A DNA stretch of 64,000 nt from Bursaphelenchus xylophilus (Eukaryota > Nematoda > Chromadorea > Rhabditida > Aphelenchoididae): positions 6,262,001 to 6,326,000 of the forward strand of contig CAJFCV020000003.1 of NCBI GenBank assembly GCA_904066235.2, read 5' to 3'. Shown here piece after piece: positions 12,198 to 22,607 of this stretch. Positions within the stretch are counted from its first letter, which is position 1; every line of letters starts with the position of its first letter. The translations under genes and the position numbers were made by a program. The notes under the pieces were generated by a model, which saw only the letters and a program-made list of their open reading frames with translations, did not search any database and had not been told where the DNA came from.

Positions 12198-12386
12198 TCA
12201 ACGTTGTTCACATAATCCTAAGGATCTTTTGAACACCAGGGAGGCAAGAATAGGCGCTCTAGATGAAGATGAGACCACCGTCCATTCCTCGATGAATAAG
12301 AATATACTGAACCGCGTGTTTTCATAATCAGCATCATCGAAACCCCCTAAATCGATTATTTTTACAGAGTGGCCACAACAACTCAT
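12198..12386 (-). pseudogene. Possible kinase-domain fragment
   Basis: A 62-codon minus-strand frame begins with SVKIIDLGGFDDADYENTR. This resembles subdomain VII of CMGC kinases (V-K-I-I-D-F-G-S-A), with DLG for DFG, and further on SSSRAPIL is reminiscent of the YRAPE motif. No catalytic loop, glycine loop or neighbouring exons are visible. It may be a decayed duplicate or coincidence. Confidence 0.2.
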
Positions 12387-12624
12387 ATTTACAGCTTTAT
12401 TTTATTTCACAGGGACCAATTTGGCATCATACATTTAGTGCAAAATTTGCATGAAAACCGAATTTTCGCCCATTTGGGGTCATTTTTAGAGTAGCAATCA
12501 AAGATTGCCACGGCTCCGGCTCCCGAGCCCAAAGTCGGAGCCAGGCTTCTCAGCGTTCAGAAAAGTAAAAATTTCGTGATCTTGTTTAACTGAAAAATAC
12601 TCGGGAGGACGTGTTGCGTACGAC

Positions 12625-13080
12625 TTACAGGGGAAGTACTCCAAGTGCGACGCTCAGATTTTGATGAAACTTGGCACAAATTTAGAATAATTTTTTCTAA
12701 GACATATGCGAGAATCTTAGCCCGCGCTTTGCAGAAACAACCAAGATTTTTCGATCGAAGGTCGGCCAAAATTTAGGACTTTTTGCCGAATTTCGGCACT
12801 GAAAGTTTCATGCCTATTTCTACCGTAAGGTATAATGTTTCTACAAAAAATCAAAATTTTCCGCACGAAACTGCCAAAGTTATGGTCAAAAAGCGTTTTT
12901 CTCTCTGACCGCTCTCCACGTTTAGCGTGCTCTCTCCGCGGCAAAAATCGTTCGATATCTCGGCGGCGCCGGCAAAGCGCGAGCTATAAAACTTTCAGGA
13001 ATTGATATTTAATCCCTACCAGACGTGTGTACAAAATTTAAAGGAAATCTGAGCGTCGCACTTGGAGTACTTCCCTGTTA
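12625..13080. mobile_element. Foldback MITE, TTA target duplication (copy C)
   Basis: The element 12628-13077 begins CAGGGGAAGTACTCC and ends with the inverse GGAGTACTTCCCTG; the inverted similarity continues through AAGTGCGACGCTCAGATTT. It is bounded on both sides by TTA (12625-12627 and 13078-13080), read as a target duplication. The right half (TCTCCACGTTTAGCG, GCAAAGCGCGAGCT, GACGTGTGTACAAAATTTAAA) is shared with a truncated copy at the right edge of the window (~63600-63789). No open frame of note. Confidence 0.72.
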
Positions 13081-13539
13081 GCTACAAAAACGTTGGCTGT
13101 ATGATCTCTGGCACTAATAACTTTTATTTTTAGCAATCAATATCAGTAACATTGAGCGTTGTTAATAACATGTCCAGCCAGTTTGAAAGTTGCTGCCCTT
13201 GGCGGCGATATATAGCTCCAAACGTGACTTGAAATTTTGGGCGAAGCGCCACATCTTTTTTTGGGAAATCGGTACTGTTCTTGGCGCAGGATTACTTCGC
13301 AACTCCAAACCTTTGTGGATTGAAAAATTTCTGAATAATTTATTAAACTGCAATCCAGTAAATTTACTGGTCAAATGATCAGGGTATGATCGGATCCGAT
13401 GAGTAGGCGGCCATTTCCCACAAGGGATCAAGTAAAAAAATCGGTCCCACCCCTTCCGGCCTTGAGTCGTTTTTGCCTTGTACGCCGATGCCGAGTCATT
13501 TTAGAACGTCAAATTTGCATCGCGAAAGTATTTACTACT

Positions 13540-15951
13540 TGGGACCAATTTACTAATACATTGGAAATACATTCCACAAATACATTTCATGCAAATTTGA
13601 GAAATTTGGGAATTGGCTCATTTTGAGGGAAAATAATTTTGTTGAACGGCGGCGAGTCGCTGGCAAAATAGAAGAAGAAATTTCGCCAAATTTGGCAAAG
13701 TTTTGACAAATAAATACTTCTTAGTTATCGTATGTGGCTAATTTCACTCGACATTGAAAGGAGGTTGGCTCACCGCTCTCAGAGAGCTTTGCTTCAAAAA
13801 AAAGACGCAATAGAGGAGTTATAAACCTGAAAAGCACACTTAAAATTTGCACAAATACAAGAATTAAGTTTATTTGAAGTCATGAACAAAATCCCCTGGG
13901 GGTTTGGTGACCTTTTCCACAAATGAGGAAAAATTATCCGAAAAAAGGTATCACAATTCTTTATGAGTGGTTTTCTTCCAGGATTGAGACGAAATTTTCA
14001 TTATCGTGACCAATAAGGCACATGCTTGTGTTAGAATCTTTTAATTGGAAAAATCCACGGGTTTCTTGAGTCCAATATACAGAAATGTACATGACAGTGA
14101 TTGCAGCAAGCTTAAAGCTTCGTAAACCCACCTCTCCTCATATTTATAATTGTTATTGTGTCATTTATGGTTTGTTTGGAAGGATGTTCCCTACTTTTTT
14201 CAATATTTTGACGACTGATAACAAAAAAGATTTATGCATGTAAAAGTCAAGAACGAGGTTTTACAAATTACCTTGTAAAAAGTGATCACAAACCTAAAGA
14301 ACTAAAATTTAGACGCGTCATGACCTCGGCGTGGTAAAAAATTACTCCACACGATATGTCTGGTGTAAAAAAAATGCGATTCATTAACTGAAAATATTTG
14401 ATGACAACAAGGAGTACTTATTGACAAATTTCAAGTGTGCTTTTCAAGCTTATAATTCCTCTTTGTCGACTGTTGTAATTAATTTACAGTAGTAATCTGT
14501 GATAAACACGAAATCTATCCTTTATCCCGAGTCGATACGATTTCCTTGGAGCTCCAGAGCAATGTCGAGTGAAATTAGCCACATACGATAACTAACAAGG
14601 GAATGGTCCCAACGATCCGTGGGATCCACAAATGAAACCTAGATATTCTGAAAGAGCAGGTAAAATTTAGTAGGAATCCGTTTTTTCTACTTGCCGAATA
14701 AGTCTGTGCGACGAGAAATATCGTCGAAAAGATCCGACCAAAAAATCGAAAGAGAGAAAAGACGAACCGAAAGGCCTTGGAAGGCGTCACCAAATAGTCT
14801 AGTGGAAAAAGTTCCACGCACAAATCTTTTGGGGGAGGGAGGCTTTGGAAGTTCGAGTCCACCCGGAGCGGATATCTCCGGATTTGAACGTACGTGTTCA
14901 TTACTGTATTCTACAGTTATACAAAAAAAAATTTTTTTTGTTTAACCTGTTTTACAAGGTTGTTTGCATCCGAAGGCGTGGCAATCACTGGTCATTACCT
15001 CTTTTTATGATGCCGCCAGGTCCGAAGTTCCAAAGAAGACAAATTTATGCAAATTTATACCTTCTGGGCAGAATTTGACAAAAATAATTTGGGCATTTGT
15101 TAAACACATGTCCACGGCCATTTTAAACCAAAAAACTCAAAATAGATTTTTTCGTAAATATTCACGGGGTCTACTGCACGCTGATGCAAGGACCCAAAAA
15201 TTCTCTTTTCAACTTTTCTTGCAAAATTTTATGAAAAGGTGAGATTTTGGCAACATCCTTTTTGGGAAACCGAAAAAGATCTGCAAGATCCTACACAACC
15301 TTCCAGAATCAGTAGAAGTGTCTTGAAAATACCACTATGTCGACATCGGGCTTATCAAAAATATTGCCGAAGTGTCAGCTTTTCTTAAAATTTTGCAACA
15401 AACCTTGCAAAACAGGTAAATAAACAAAAAAATTTTTTTTGTATAAATGTAGAATACAGTAATGAACACGTAGGTTCAAATCCGGAGATATCCGCTCCGG
15501 GTGGACTCGAACTTCCAAAGCCTCCCTCCCCCAAAAGATTTGTGCGTGGAACTTTTTCCACTAGACTATTTGGTGACGCCTTCCAAGGCCTTTCGGTTCG
15601 TCTTTTCTCTCTTTCGATTTTTTGGTCGGATCTTTTCGACGATATTTCTCGTCGCACAGACTTATTCGGCAAGTAGAAAAAACGGATTCCTACTAAATTT
15701 TACCTGCTCTTTCAGAATATCTAGGTTTCATTTGTGGATCCCACGGATCGTTGGGACCATTCCCTTGTAAGAAGTATTTATTTGGCAAAACTTTGCCAAA
15801 TTTGGCGAAATTTCTTCTTCTATTTTGCCAGCGACTCGCCACCGTTCAACAAAATAATTTTCCCTCAAAATGAGCCAATTCCCAAATTTCTCAAATTTGC
15901 ATGAAATGTATTTGTGAAATGTATTTCCAATGTATTAGTAAATTGGTCCCA
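13540..15951. mobile_element. Large nested palindromic foldback element (copy A)
   Basis: The outer arms 13540-13723 and 15768-15951 are equal in length (184 bp) and near-perfect inverted copies beginning GGGACCAATTTAC. Inside them lies a second long inverted repeat with CAAGGGAATGG termini (left 14596-14940, right 15420-15767), around a ~480-bp spacer. Each inner arm contains a tRNA-like module: TAGTCTAGTGG (A-box-like, ~14793) and AGTTCGAGTCC (B-box-like, 14850-14860). The left arm is interrupted by another element at 13724-14592. The identical 66-codon frames seen in the two arms are by-products of the palindrome, not genes. Confidence 0.78.
13724..14592. mobile_element. Nested TIR element inside the left palindrome arm
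   Basis: This 869-bp insertion starts GTTATCGTATGTGGC and ends GCCACATACGATAAC. The inverted similarity extends over AATTTCACTCGACATT and, deeper in, over GAAAAGCACACTT (13826) against AAGTGTGCTTTTC (14434). It splits the left arm of the palindrome exactly where the right arm reads continuously CTTACAAGGG in reverse complement, so the right arm acts as the empty site. TA flanks both ends, with one extra A on the right side. No transposase seen. Confidence 0.75.
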
Positions 15952-16358
15952 GGCCAACGGAAGCACGGCTAAGTTTTCTTTCTGAGTCAAGTCTAAAATA
16001 AGAATGTTTCGAAAGATCACATAATCTCTTTTCTCACATGTTATTGTTATTTATGTGATCATTTAGTTGCACGTGATAATGGCCAATTGTTCGTTTTTCG
16101 CGCTGTGAACGTTCTCAGTTCGGGTCAGCCGTGTCCTGACCAGCTGTTTCGAGAGCCCTGTGACAGGTAAGAGGGTTAAGTAGTACAAAGTAGTGCCTTC
16201 TGATACGAGGAGTGTCCTTTTACTCCGCCTTGAAATCATTAGTCGGATCTCGGTTTGGCCGTTCCTTAGTCGAGAGCTGACCCTTTAGTCAGAGCCAGCT
16301 CTTTTTCGCTCGTGTTCGTTCGTTTTTAACCGCCTGACCTTAGTTTTTGTTGGCAGAG

Positions 16359-18155
16359 ATGCGGATGTTGTACGATCGACCGGAGGGACCACCGCCAGGG
16401 AGTCCTACTCTCGGCAACGATGATACCCAGAAGCAGATGCAGCGTCTCCTTGCTGACAAAATCAACTGCTACGCTTCCATCGAGGACCTCAGATTATTGC
16501 TTGTTTCGGGCGCCAAGGTAGTTTTGGCAGATTTTCGTCGTTTCCAACGCCTGCTACTATCATTAATGCATTAGTAATGATTTTTTCAGGCTGATGGCGT
16601 TGTCACCTTGGGGTTAACACCATTGCATTACGCCTGTCATAAAAATTACTTTGATGCTGCAAAGCTGCTGATTGTAAGAGGAGCCAAAGTAGAGGCTGTG
16701 GATGAAGTGGGATATTCAGCTCTCCATTTGTGCGCAGAGAAAGGAAGCTACACATTATTGAAGCTCCTACTTGATGTAGGTTTTAACCGATTTTTAACAT
16801 ATTTAATTACTGATACGAAGAGCACTGTGTGAACTTTCTAAACTTCAATTAAACCGTTTTAGCATATGGCAAATCCTGATAAATATCTGTCATTCGAGCA
16901 AAAAGATCAACCATATCCAATCAGAGATGGTGTCGACGAACCACTGAGGCTCGCCATCTATCAACGACATTACGAATGTGCGAAGATCCTGCTCGAAATG
17001 GGAGCGGACCCGAACGCCCGGTATTTTGAAGGTCCTCAGATTACTCTACTTGACCCAAAAGACACAAATTATTTTAAATTGTTAGTAAGTCATTACTTCT
17101 GCGGCCGGCCCCACAACATCATTTAAGCTCGAATATGGTGCTGATCCAAACGTTAAATCAAGGAAAGGGATTACGCCGTTGATGAAATCATGCGAAGGCG
17201 GGGAAACTTCCTTTGAAACCACTAAACTTTTAATCGAAAACAGTGCGGATATTAATGTCCTCAACTCGAAAGCTTCTTATCCAATGAGTGCGTTGCACTA
17301 TGCCGTTGGAAGTGGTCATGCGCCCACCGTAAAATTTCTTCTTCAGGTAACTTGTATGGTCGTTCTGTGCCTCAACCAATTATTTTAGCATGGAGCAAGA
17401 CAAAATCTGAAGCCAGATTCCGAATTGAACGGTCAAAGGTTTCCCCCGGTCCTCCACTTTGCCATAATGTCAGGTAACCTGGAGATTGTACAACTTCTCT
17501 TGGATTACGGTGCCACTCTCCATACTCCTGATGGCATTTATGGAAATGCTGTCCATTTGGCAGTGTGCTTCAGAATGGATGCCGTCGATACCGTTGAAAT
17601 GATCGAGCTTTTACTAAAAAACGGGGCCGACGTTAATCGTGGAGTAATCAATCCTCATAATGTCTATATAAGATCGCCGGTGGAGGAATTTTTCCGTCGA
17701 CTTTATAAGTACGAGATAGAGACGGGACACGGATACAAGAACTGGGTTAGGGTTGTGAAGCTTTTGTTTTCTTATGGAGGCATTTTCCAAATATCCCCAG
17801 CTTCGTTGGATGTCAGATCCATGGCCGTTCCTACAGCCAAACCATGGCCAAGTTATGCGGACAACCTTAACCATTATCTAATGAGCATTGCATCGGACGT
17901 TAAGGATGTCAGCTCAATAGAACCAGAGAATTCGATGTACATCTCGGCTAAACAAATTCATGATCTCAAAAGGTAAGCCGCTAGGATTGTGTATCAATAG
18001 TTATATATTCTAGTCAACCAAGGCGCCTTCTCGAACAATGCAGGACATACATTCGAGCCCGAATTAAGATCAACCCAAACACCGTTAAAGAACTGCCATT
18101 GGGGCCATTGATGCGCGATTACATTCTTGGAATTACTGGTTTGCCAGAAGAATGA
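16359..18155 (+). CDS. Ankyrin-repeat and SOCS-box protein
   Basis: The spliced protein contains a run of ankyrin repeats, for example LTPLHYACHKNYFDAAKLLI, YSALHLCAEKGSYTLLKLLL, LRLAIYQRHYECAKILLEMG, ITPLMKSCEGGE, MSALHYAVGSGHAPTVKFLL and VLHFAIMSGNLEIVQLLLDYG. The last exon encodes PRRLLEQCRTYIRARI followed by LPLGPLMRDYIL, the pattern of a SOCS box. ASB-type proteins are substrate receptors for Elongin-Cullin ubiquitin ligases, so a substrate-recognition role is inferred. The start ATG follows a TTTTTGTTGGCAG acceptor by two bases, consistent with trans-splicing. Exons end near 16515, 16773, 17082, 17345 and 17972, with the last exon from 18014. I do not recognise a specific orthologue. 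Confidence 0.85.
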
Positions 18156-18315
18156 TGTACATAATTGCCATGTAAATACAACAAAACTCTATTTGCCGCA
18201 GTTATTTATGTAATAATTATGCCGTGTTACCTTATTATAATTACGGGAATAAACTATGATATAAGTTATTCAGATGGAATTATTTCAGATTGTTGATACA
18301 AATATAATTGGGTTA

Positions 18316-19189
18316 TTAGTCAGGCGTAAGCCTTTGTAACATCTCTTCTTCCGGCAATGGCTGCCGTTTCCATCTTGGATTTGCCACAATAAATACAACT
18401 GTTGCGACATAACCAATAATGAATAGTCCAAAGAAATTAGACATGGCTTGTTGGCCACAAAACTCGCCTTCCTTTGTCCAGCATCTGATAATTAAAATCT
18501 TCGGAAAAACACACTTACGTATGTTTCCATGCTGCTCTCTCGCTGATACCAGCAAGTGCTACAACACCTACAGCAATAAATATCATCAACCCAAACAATT
18601 GATGGAATGGGAGCACGAATCGACGAACTTCTGGAGCAAACCCCGGGAAAAAGAAAGTCGCAAACCCAAGAACAAATTGGATACAATAGAAGATGACAGT
18701 ACTCAATCCAATCCACGAATGGAGAGAATAAAGATTGGGAATCGGCGCAAGATTCCCCTGCGGATCCTTATGATAATCGTGGGAATCCCATACTGCGCGC
18801 AAAGAAATCACCGTAAATATAAAGACAAGAATGTGAAGCGTCAAGTGCAGCAACTTCGTGAATCTAGAGCCGATGTTTTCCTTAATAGACCAATTTACTT
18901 ACCTCTTCCTCTCTTTTCTAAACACTCGATAAACCAGAATAGCCTCGCCATAAAGGAAAACGAGACCCATGGCCATAAAAGTAGGGTGATAATGGAATTG
19001 GCGTTCGGGATCGGTTGCCCAAGAGTACCCACCTTCATTATAACCGCCCATCCAAAGGACGACCGTCATCACCACACATACTCCGAGTAGCTGCGATATA
19101 CCCAATGAATATGTGAACAGTTTGTTACTCTGGCGTTCATCGAGTATATTATACTGATCAAACAAGAACGACATAACTTCAGTACTCAT
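18316..19189 (-). CDS. Cytochrome b561-family transmembrane protein
   Basis: A three-exon minus-strand gene for a six-helix cytochrome b561-type ferric or monodehydroascorbate reductase. Hydrophobic segments include LGVCVVMTVVLWMGG, YHPTFMAMGLVFLYGEAILV, LHILVFIFTVISL, HSWIGLSTVIFYCIQFVLGF, HQLFGLMIFIAVGVVAL and FFGLFIIGYVATVVFIV. Conserved histidines expected to ligate the two haems are in FHYHPTF, LLHLTLHI, SLHSWIG and PFHQLFG. The start is taken at MSTEVMSF because an upstream TATTTTAG acceptor lies a few bases away. It lies downstream of the V-ATPase D gene on the same strand, with a gap of about 345 bp, and its stop faces the ankyrin/SOCS gene about 160 bp away. Confidence 0.9.
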
Positions 19190-19533
19190 CCATCCCACTA
19201 AAATAGGCGGAAGGGAAATGAGGGGAAAGACCGAGAGGGCTTCTCATGCACGTTACGTAAAGCCAAAGGAAATAAAAGCCGCGCTCACCCTGCATATTCC
19301 AGAGGCTTGGTCTCTTGAAAAAAGATGCATTTGGCAGGTCTAAAAACCAATTTGAATAACTGAGCCGAATGCAGAAACAAAAATTTACTAGTAATATCCA
19401 CATATTTGCATTAATTATCACGCACATTCAGCTAATTAGAAAGCAAATAAATCTATCGGTATAAAAATCACTTAATCGGGCCCTTCTTCCACGTAGAATT
19501 TTAAAATGAAAGTCAGAAAAGGTTTTATATAGA

Positions 19534-20499
19534 TTAAGTGAACAAGACTGGTAAGTCATCGTCGTTGTCCAAAAGACTTTTTGGGGCTTTCCCATCCTCT
19601 GGCGCTTTAATAGCGCGATCATCGGCTTCAGCTCTGTCCTTCTTCTTCTTGGCCTGAATCTTTTTCATTCTAAATTCGGCTATATGAAAACTTAAGATAA
19701 ACATACCTAAAGAACTCTTCTCTTTCCATTTCATCCAGCTCAGTAACAATATATGTCAAAGTATTTTCGATCTTGGGAATGATTACTAAATTCGAGTTTC
19801 AAATCAAATCGTTTATGACATACCATGTTCAATGGCATTGACTCTCCTGTTAGTCGTTTTGATAGCTTCATCAAGAGTGATAAAGCATGTCTGAAGAGTG
19901 GCCAACTCCACTAACAATTCCACAGCTCTGCTGTAATTTTTTTTCAGCTTGGTGATATTAGAACCTCCCTTTCCCAAACCGGTAAGATCATAAGCGTCTG
20001 GCCCATCCGAATAACTTTCAAACACCGGTAAAAATACACCTGAAGTAACAGAGTAAAGAAGAGAAGACCTCTAAAAATGTTTAAACATAGAAACACATAC
20101 CAACAACGTTCTCCTTCTTCATTCTAACACGATATTGTGCTTGTGATACGTTCTGGATAACTGTGTGAGAAAAATCGCCAGCAGTGAATTTAGCTTCTGC
20201 CAGTGAAAATGATGCTTCTTTCATAACGTCACCCATCAGTACCTTATTCTAAAAATAAATAAAATCAATACAACGCAGTAGGTACCTACTTCAACGATCT
20301 TCTTAAGGATCTCTCTGAATCTCATATTCAAGGCATCCGCTTTCTTTTTGAGCAGAGAGTGGCCCTTCTGAGCTCCCTTCAACCGGGTCTTCATTAAACT
20401 CTGGGCCCTGAATTTTTAAAATCATTTACCTCATAATATTTACATTACTTACATTCGAGATGGAAAGACGGCAATGCGATCTTTCCCGCCTCCAGACAT
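19534..20499 (-). CDS. vha-14: V-type proton ATPase subunit D
   Basis: This is the central-rotor subunit D of the V1 sector of the vacuolar proton pump. The N-terminus [16 protein letters not shown] leads into [18 protein letters not shown] and [14 protein letters not shown], a very conserved block of this subunit. It continues with [17 protein letters not shown], a central [19 protein letters not shown] segment and NRRVNAIEH, then a lysine-rich coiled coil ending in [13 protein letters not shown]. Introns fall near 19690-19710, 19755-19823, 20035-20100, 20250-20290 and 20405-20458. A GTTGTAG acceptor is found about 10 bp before the ATG. C. elegans vha-14 is the presumed orthologue. Confidence 0.93.
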
Positions 20500-20887
20500 A
20501 TTGGCTTACTACAACACAATAATTTGATTTACAGTGCTTATCGTTCAAAACAAACCCGAAATCTCCGATTTCCACTTCTTCGACGGTCCGATTGAAAACC
20601 AAAAACCATTTAGCAATCCTGGTTTTCGTGGCAGGACCTTCATTGGAGGTCCTTGCCGTTGCAACAACGGCCGTTGGGAGTCAGAACTCTAACGTTAGAC
20701 GGCGCGGTGATTCTCCGTAAACCAAACATCTAACTTTGGTGAATTCCGAACGACGTGAATAAATTCAGTCAGAATTTTGGATAATACAAGTTTTGCACAA
20801 CATTTTGCCAATGACAAAAACGTAAAACAGTTTATCTTAATTAACGTAATCACATAAAAAATAAGGAAATAAGAATTGATCTGAATC

Positions 20888-22410
20888 CTACTTTACCCGA
20901 AGTTGTTTCATCTTTGGTAGCTTGAGCTTGTTGTTCTTCTTGTCTTCCAGTTTCTGCAGTTTTCGTTGTTTATCAGGATCTTCTTCTTGGAGCAACTTTT
21001 CTTTTCTTTCTCGGCTTCTTTCCTCTCTTCTAGCCTGAGCTGCCTCCTGGCGTTGTTGATGGGTATTCTTCAGGTATGCCTCCTCCACCGATCTCCTTTT
21101 CTTGTCTGCCTTGAGCTTTCCCTCTCTGCTAAGTCTGTACTTCCTGATCTTGTCGATCATAATAAACGTGAATTGAAGGACAATCCGTTCGGTTTCCTCG
21201 TCTGCCGACTCATCCAGGAAATAACTGAACGTTAAAGTAGGCGAATTCTCGGGGAACCGTGCCACAGAATCGCTAAAAATTAAAACCGCTAAAGTATACC
21301 AACAGATATAGATGACACACAATATTAACAGTAAAAGAACTTACTCAGGACCCTTTGGTCCAACATATTGGTCAGAAAAATGAAAGTAATCTACCAAATG
21401 TTCATAGCGCTTAAAGAATTGCTGAACAGTATTGTCTAAAAGAGCAGGGATAGTTTCGGAAACTTCAGCATAAACAAGGAAGTTGTTTGGCAATGGTATC
21501 TGGGGCTTCCTTTCAACCGCAAATGTAGACTATAAATAATTGATATGAACCCGTCCCAAGACTTACAAGGTCTGGATATTCTTTCACAAGTCTGATGATC
21601 GACTTCTTCAGTCCGAGTACCATTACAAAAGTATCCATTTCCTGAGGGTCAAGATCAATTCTATGAACAATTCTGTCAGCTCGGGGACTGAAACAATTGA
21701 GCACCAGGCCAACCAAGTCCTGTCTTTTGACAAGTTTGAGTTGACTCAGCATTCCTTTTACTCCAGCTCGACCAGAACACCATAGAGAGTAGCTGTATTC
21801 GGTATCTTTAATTAGACTTCCTCCAATTGGTTCCTGTGAAGTTCCATCGTCTCCGACTAATGAGAACTGTTGTCTGAGGGTAATAGCACTATCGGCGTAC
21901 CATTTGTTCGCCAAAGCCTGATTCTTGGACTTCCCTAATAGGAAATTTACGGCATAGATAAAAACAATTACAAGGGCAACAGCTTCGACCTGGTATGAGG
22001 ACCAATTTGAACGAAAATGAGATGGAATCTAAAACAATAAATAATTTACAAATGGTCTTACATCAGCAAAAGTTAAAGGGCTAATTTTCTTTTCAGGATG
22101 AGGTGCATTAAAGTCGCCTTGCTGTACTTCTTCGGTGGGGGCCTCAAATTCTTCATCCAGCGACACAAATTCTTCTTCCTCAAATACTTCCTAAATCATA
22201 AAATCAGTGTAATTATATAAAAACGACGTAAAATATATTAAAACATACTTGTTGAGGCTTTTTTACATCAACGTCTTCGTTATTTGGCCCACTCTCAATT
22301 ACAACCGGAGCGTCAAAACTTTCGGCATTGTCAAATTCGGAGAAATCGTCCACGGGATCATCTGCTTTAACATAACACAACAGAAGCAGAACCAATGTCC
22401 ACGTCTGCAT
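20888..22410 (-). CDS. CCDC47: CCDC47-like ER protein (PAT complex)
   Basis: A single-pass ER membrane protein like CCDC47, part of the PAT chaperone of the multipass translocon. Residues 1-16 form a signal peptide (MQTWTLVLLLLCYVKA). An acidic lumenal stretch (FSEFDN, EVFEEEEFVSLDEEFE) follows, then a transmembrane segment VEAVALVIVFIYAVNFLLG and the cytosolic domain with FSLVGDDGTSQEP, YSLWCSGR, GMLSQLKLVKRQDL and HFSDQYVGPKG. The C-terminus is a basic coiled coil (SREGKLKADKKR, THQQRQEAAQARREERS) ending MKQLRVK, as in vertebrate CCDC47. Several short introns interrupt it. Its start codon is only about 200 bp from that of GCN1 on the other strand, so they may share a promoter. Confidence 0.92.
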
Positions 22411-22607
22411 GGTGGCCGACTACAAGTGCTAACGGACACTTTCTCGATGGCCTTCCCAAAGAATGGTCAGTTTTTGTGACACTTCGTTAAGCCCAAAAAT
22501 CAATAGTGAGAGCTTTTTTTTTAGGAAATTTACGAATCTTTTTTGTTGTTCGTTGTATTATAATACAACAAAGTGGTATTGTAAGAAGTGAAAACAGAAA
22601 ATAAAGA

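Larger units (their letters stand above)
11281..16358. other. Gene desert of inverted-repeat elements
   Basis: Five kilobases without a supportable gene. The stretch 11281-12400 is A+T-rich flank, with one kinase-like fragment listed separately. From 12410 on it consists of foldback elements: a 450-bp element at 12628-13077, then a large nested palindrome at 13540-15951 interrupted by another element. The short GC-rich string CCACGGCTCCGGCTCC at ~12508 recurs in modified form in a GatB intron (~32422). The last 350 bp before the ankyrin gene (from ~16000) look like promoter and 5' leader. Confidence 0.6.

Noticed and set aside
14691..15672. Identical 66-residue frames (starting MPNKSVRREISSK) on opposite strands at 14691 and 15672
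   Set aside because: They are the two arms of one inverted repeat, contain the tRNA-like module and have no splice context; the protein identity only mirrors the DNA palindrome.
18419..19090. 223-codon plus-strand frame at 18419-19090
   Set aside because: Antisense shadow of the cytochrome b561 exons, which have clear transmembrane and histidine motifs on the minus strand.
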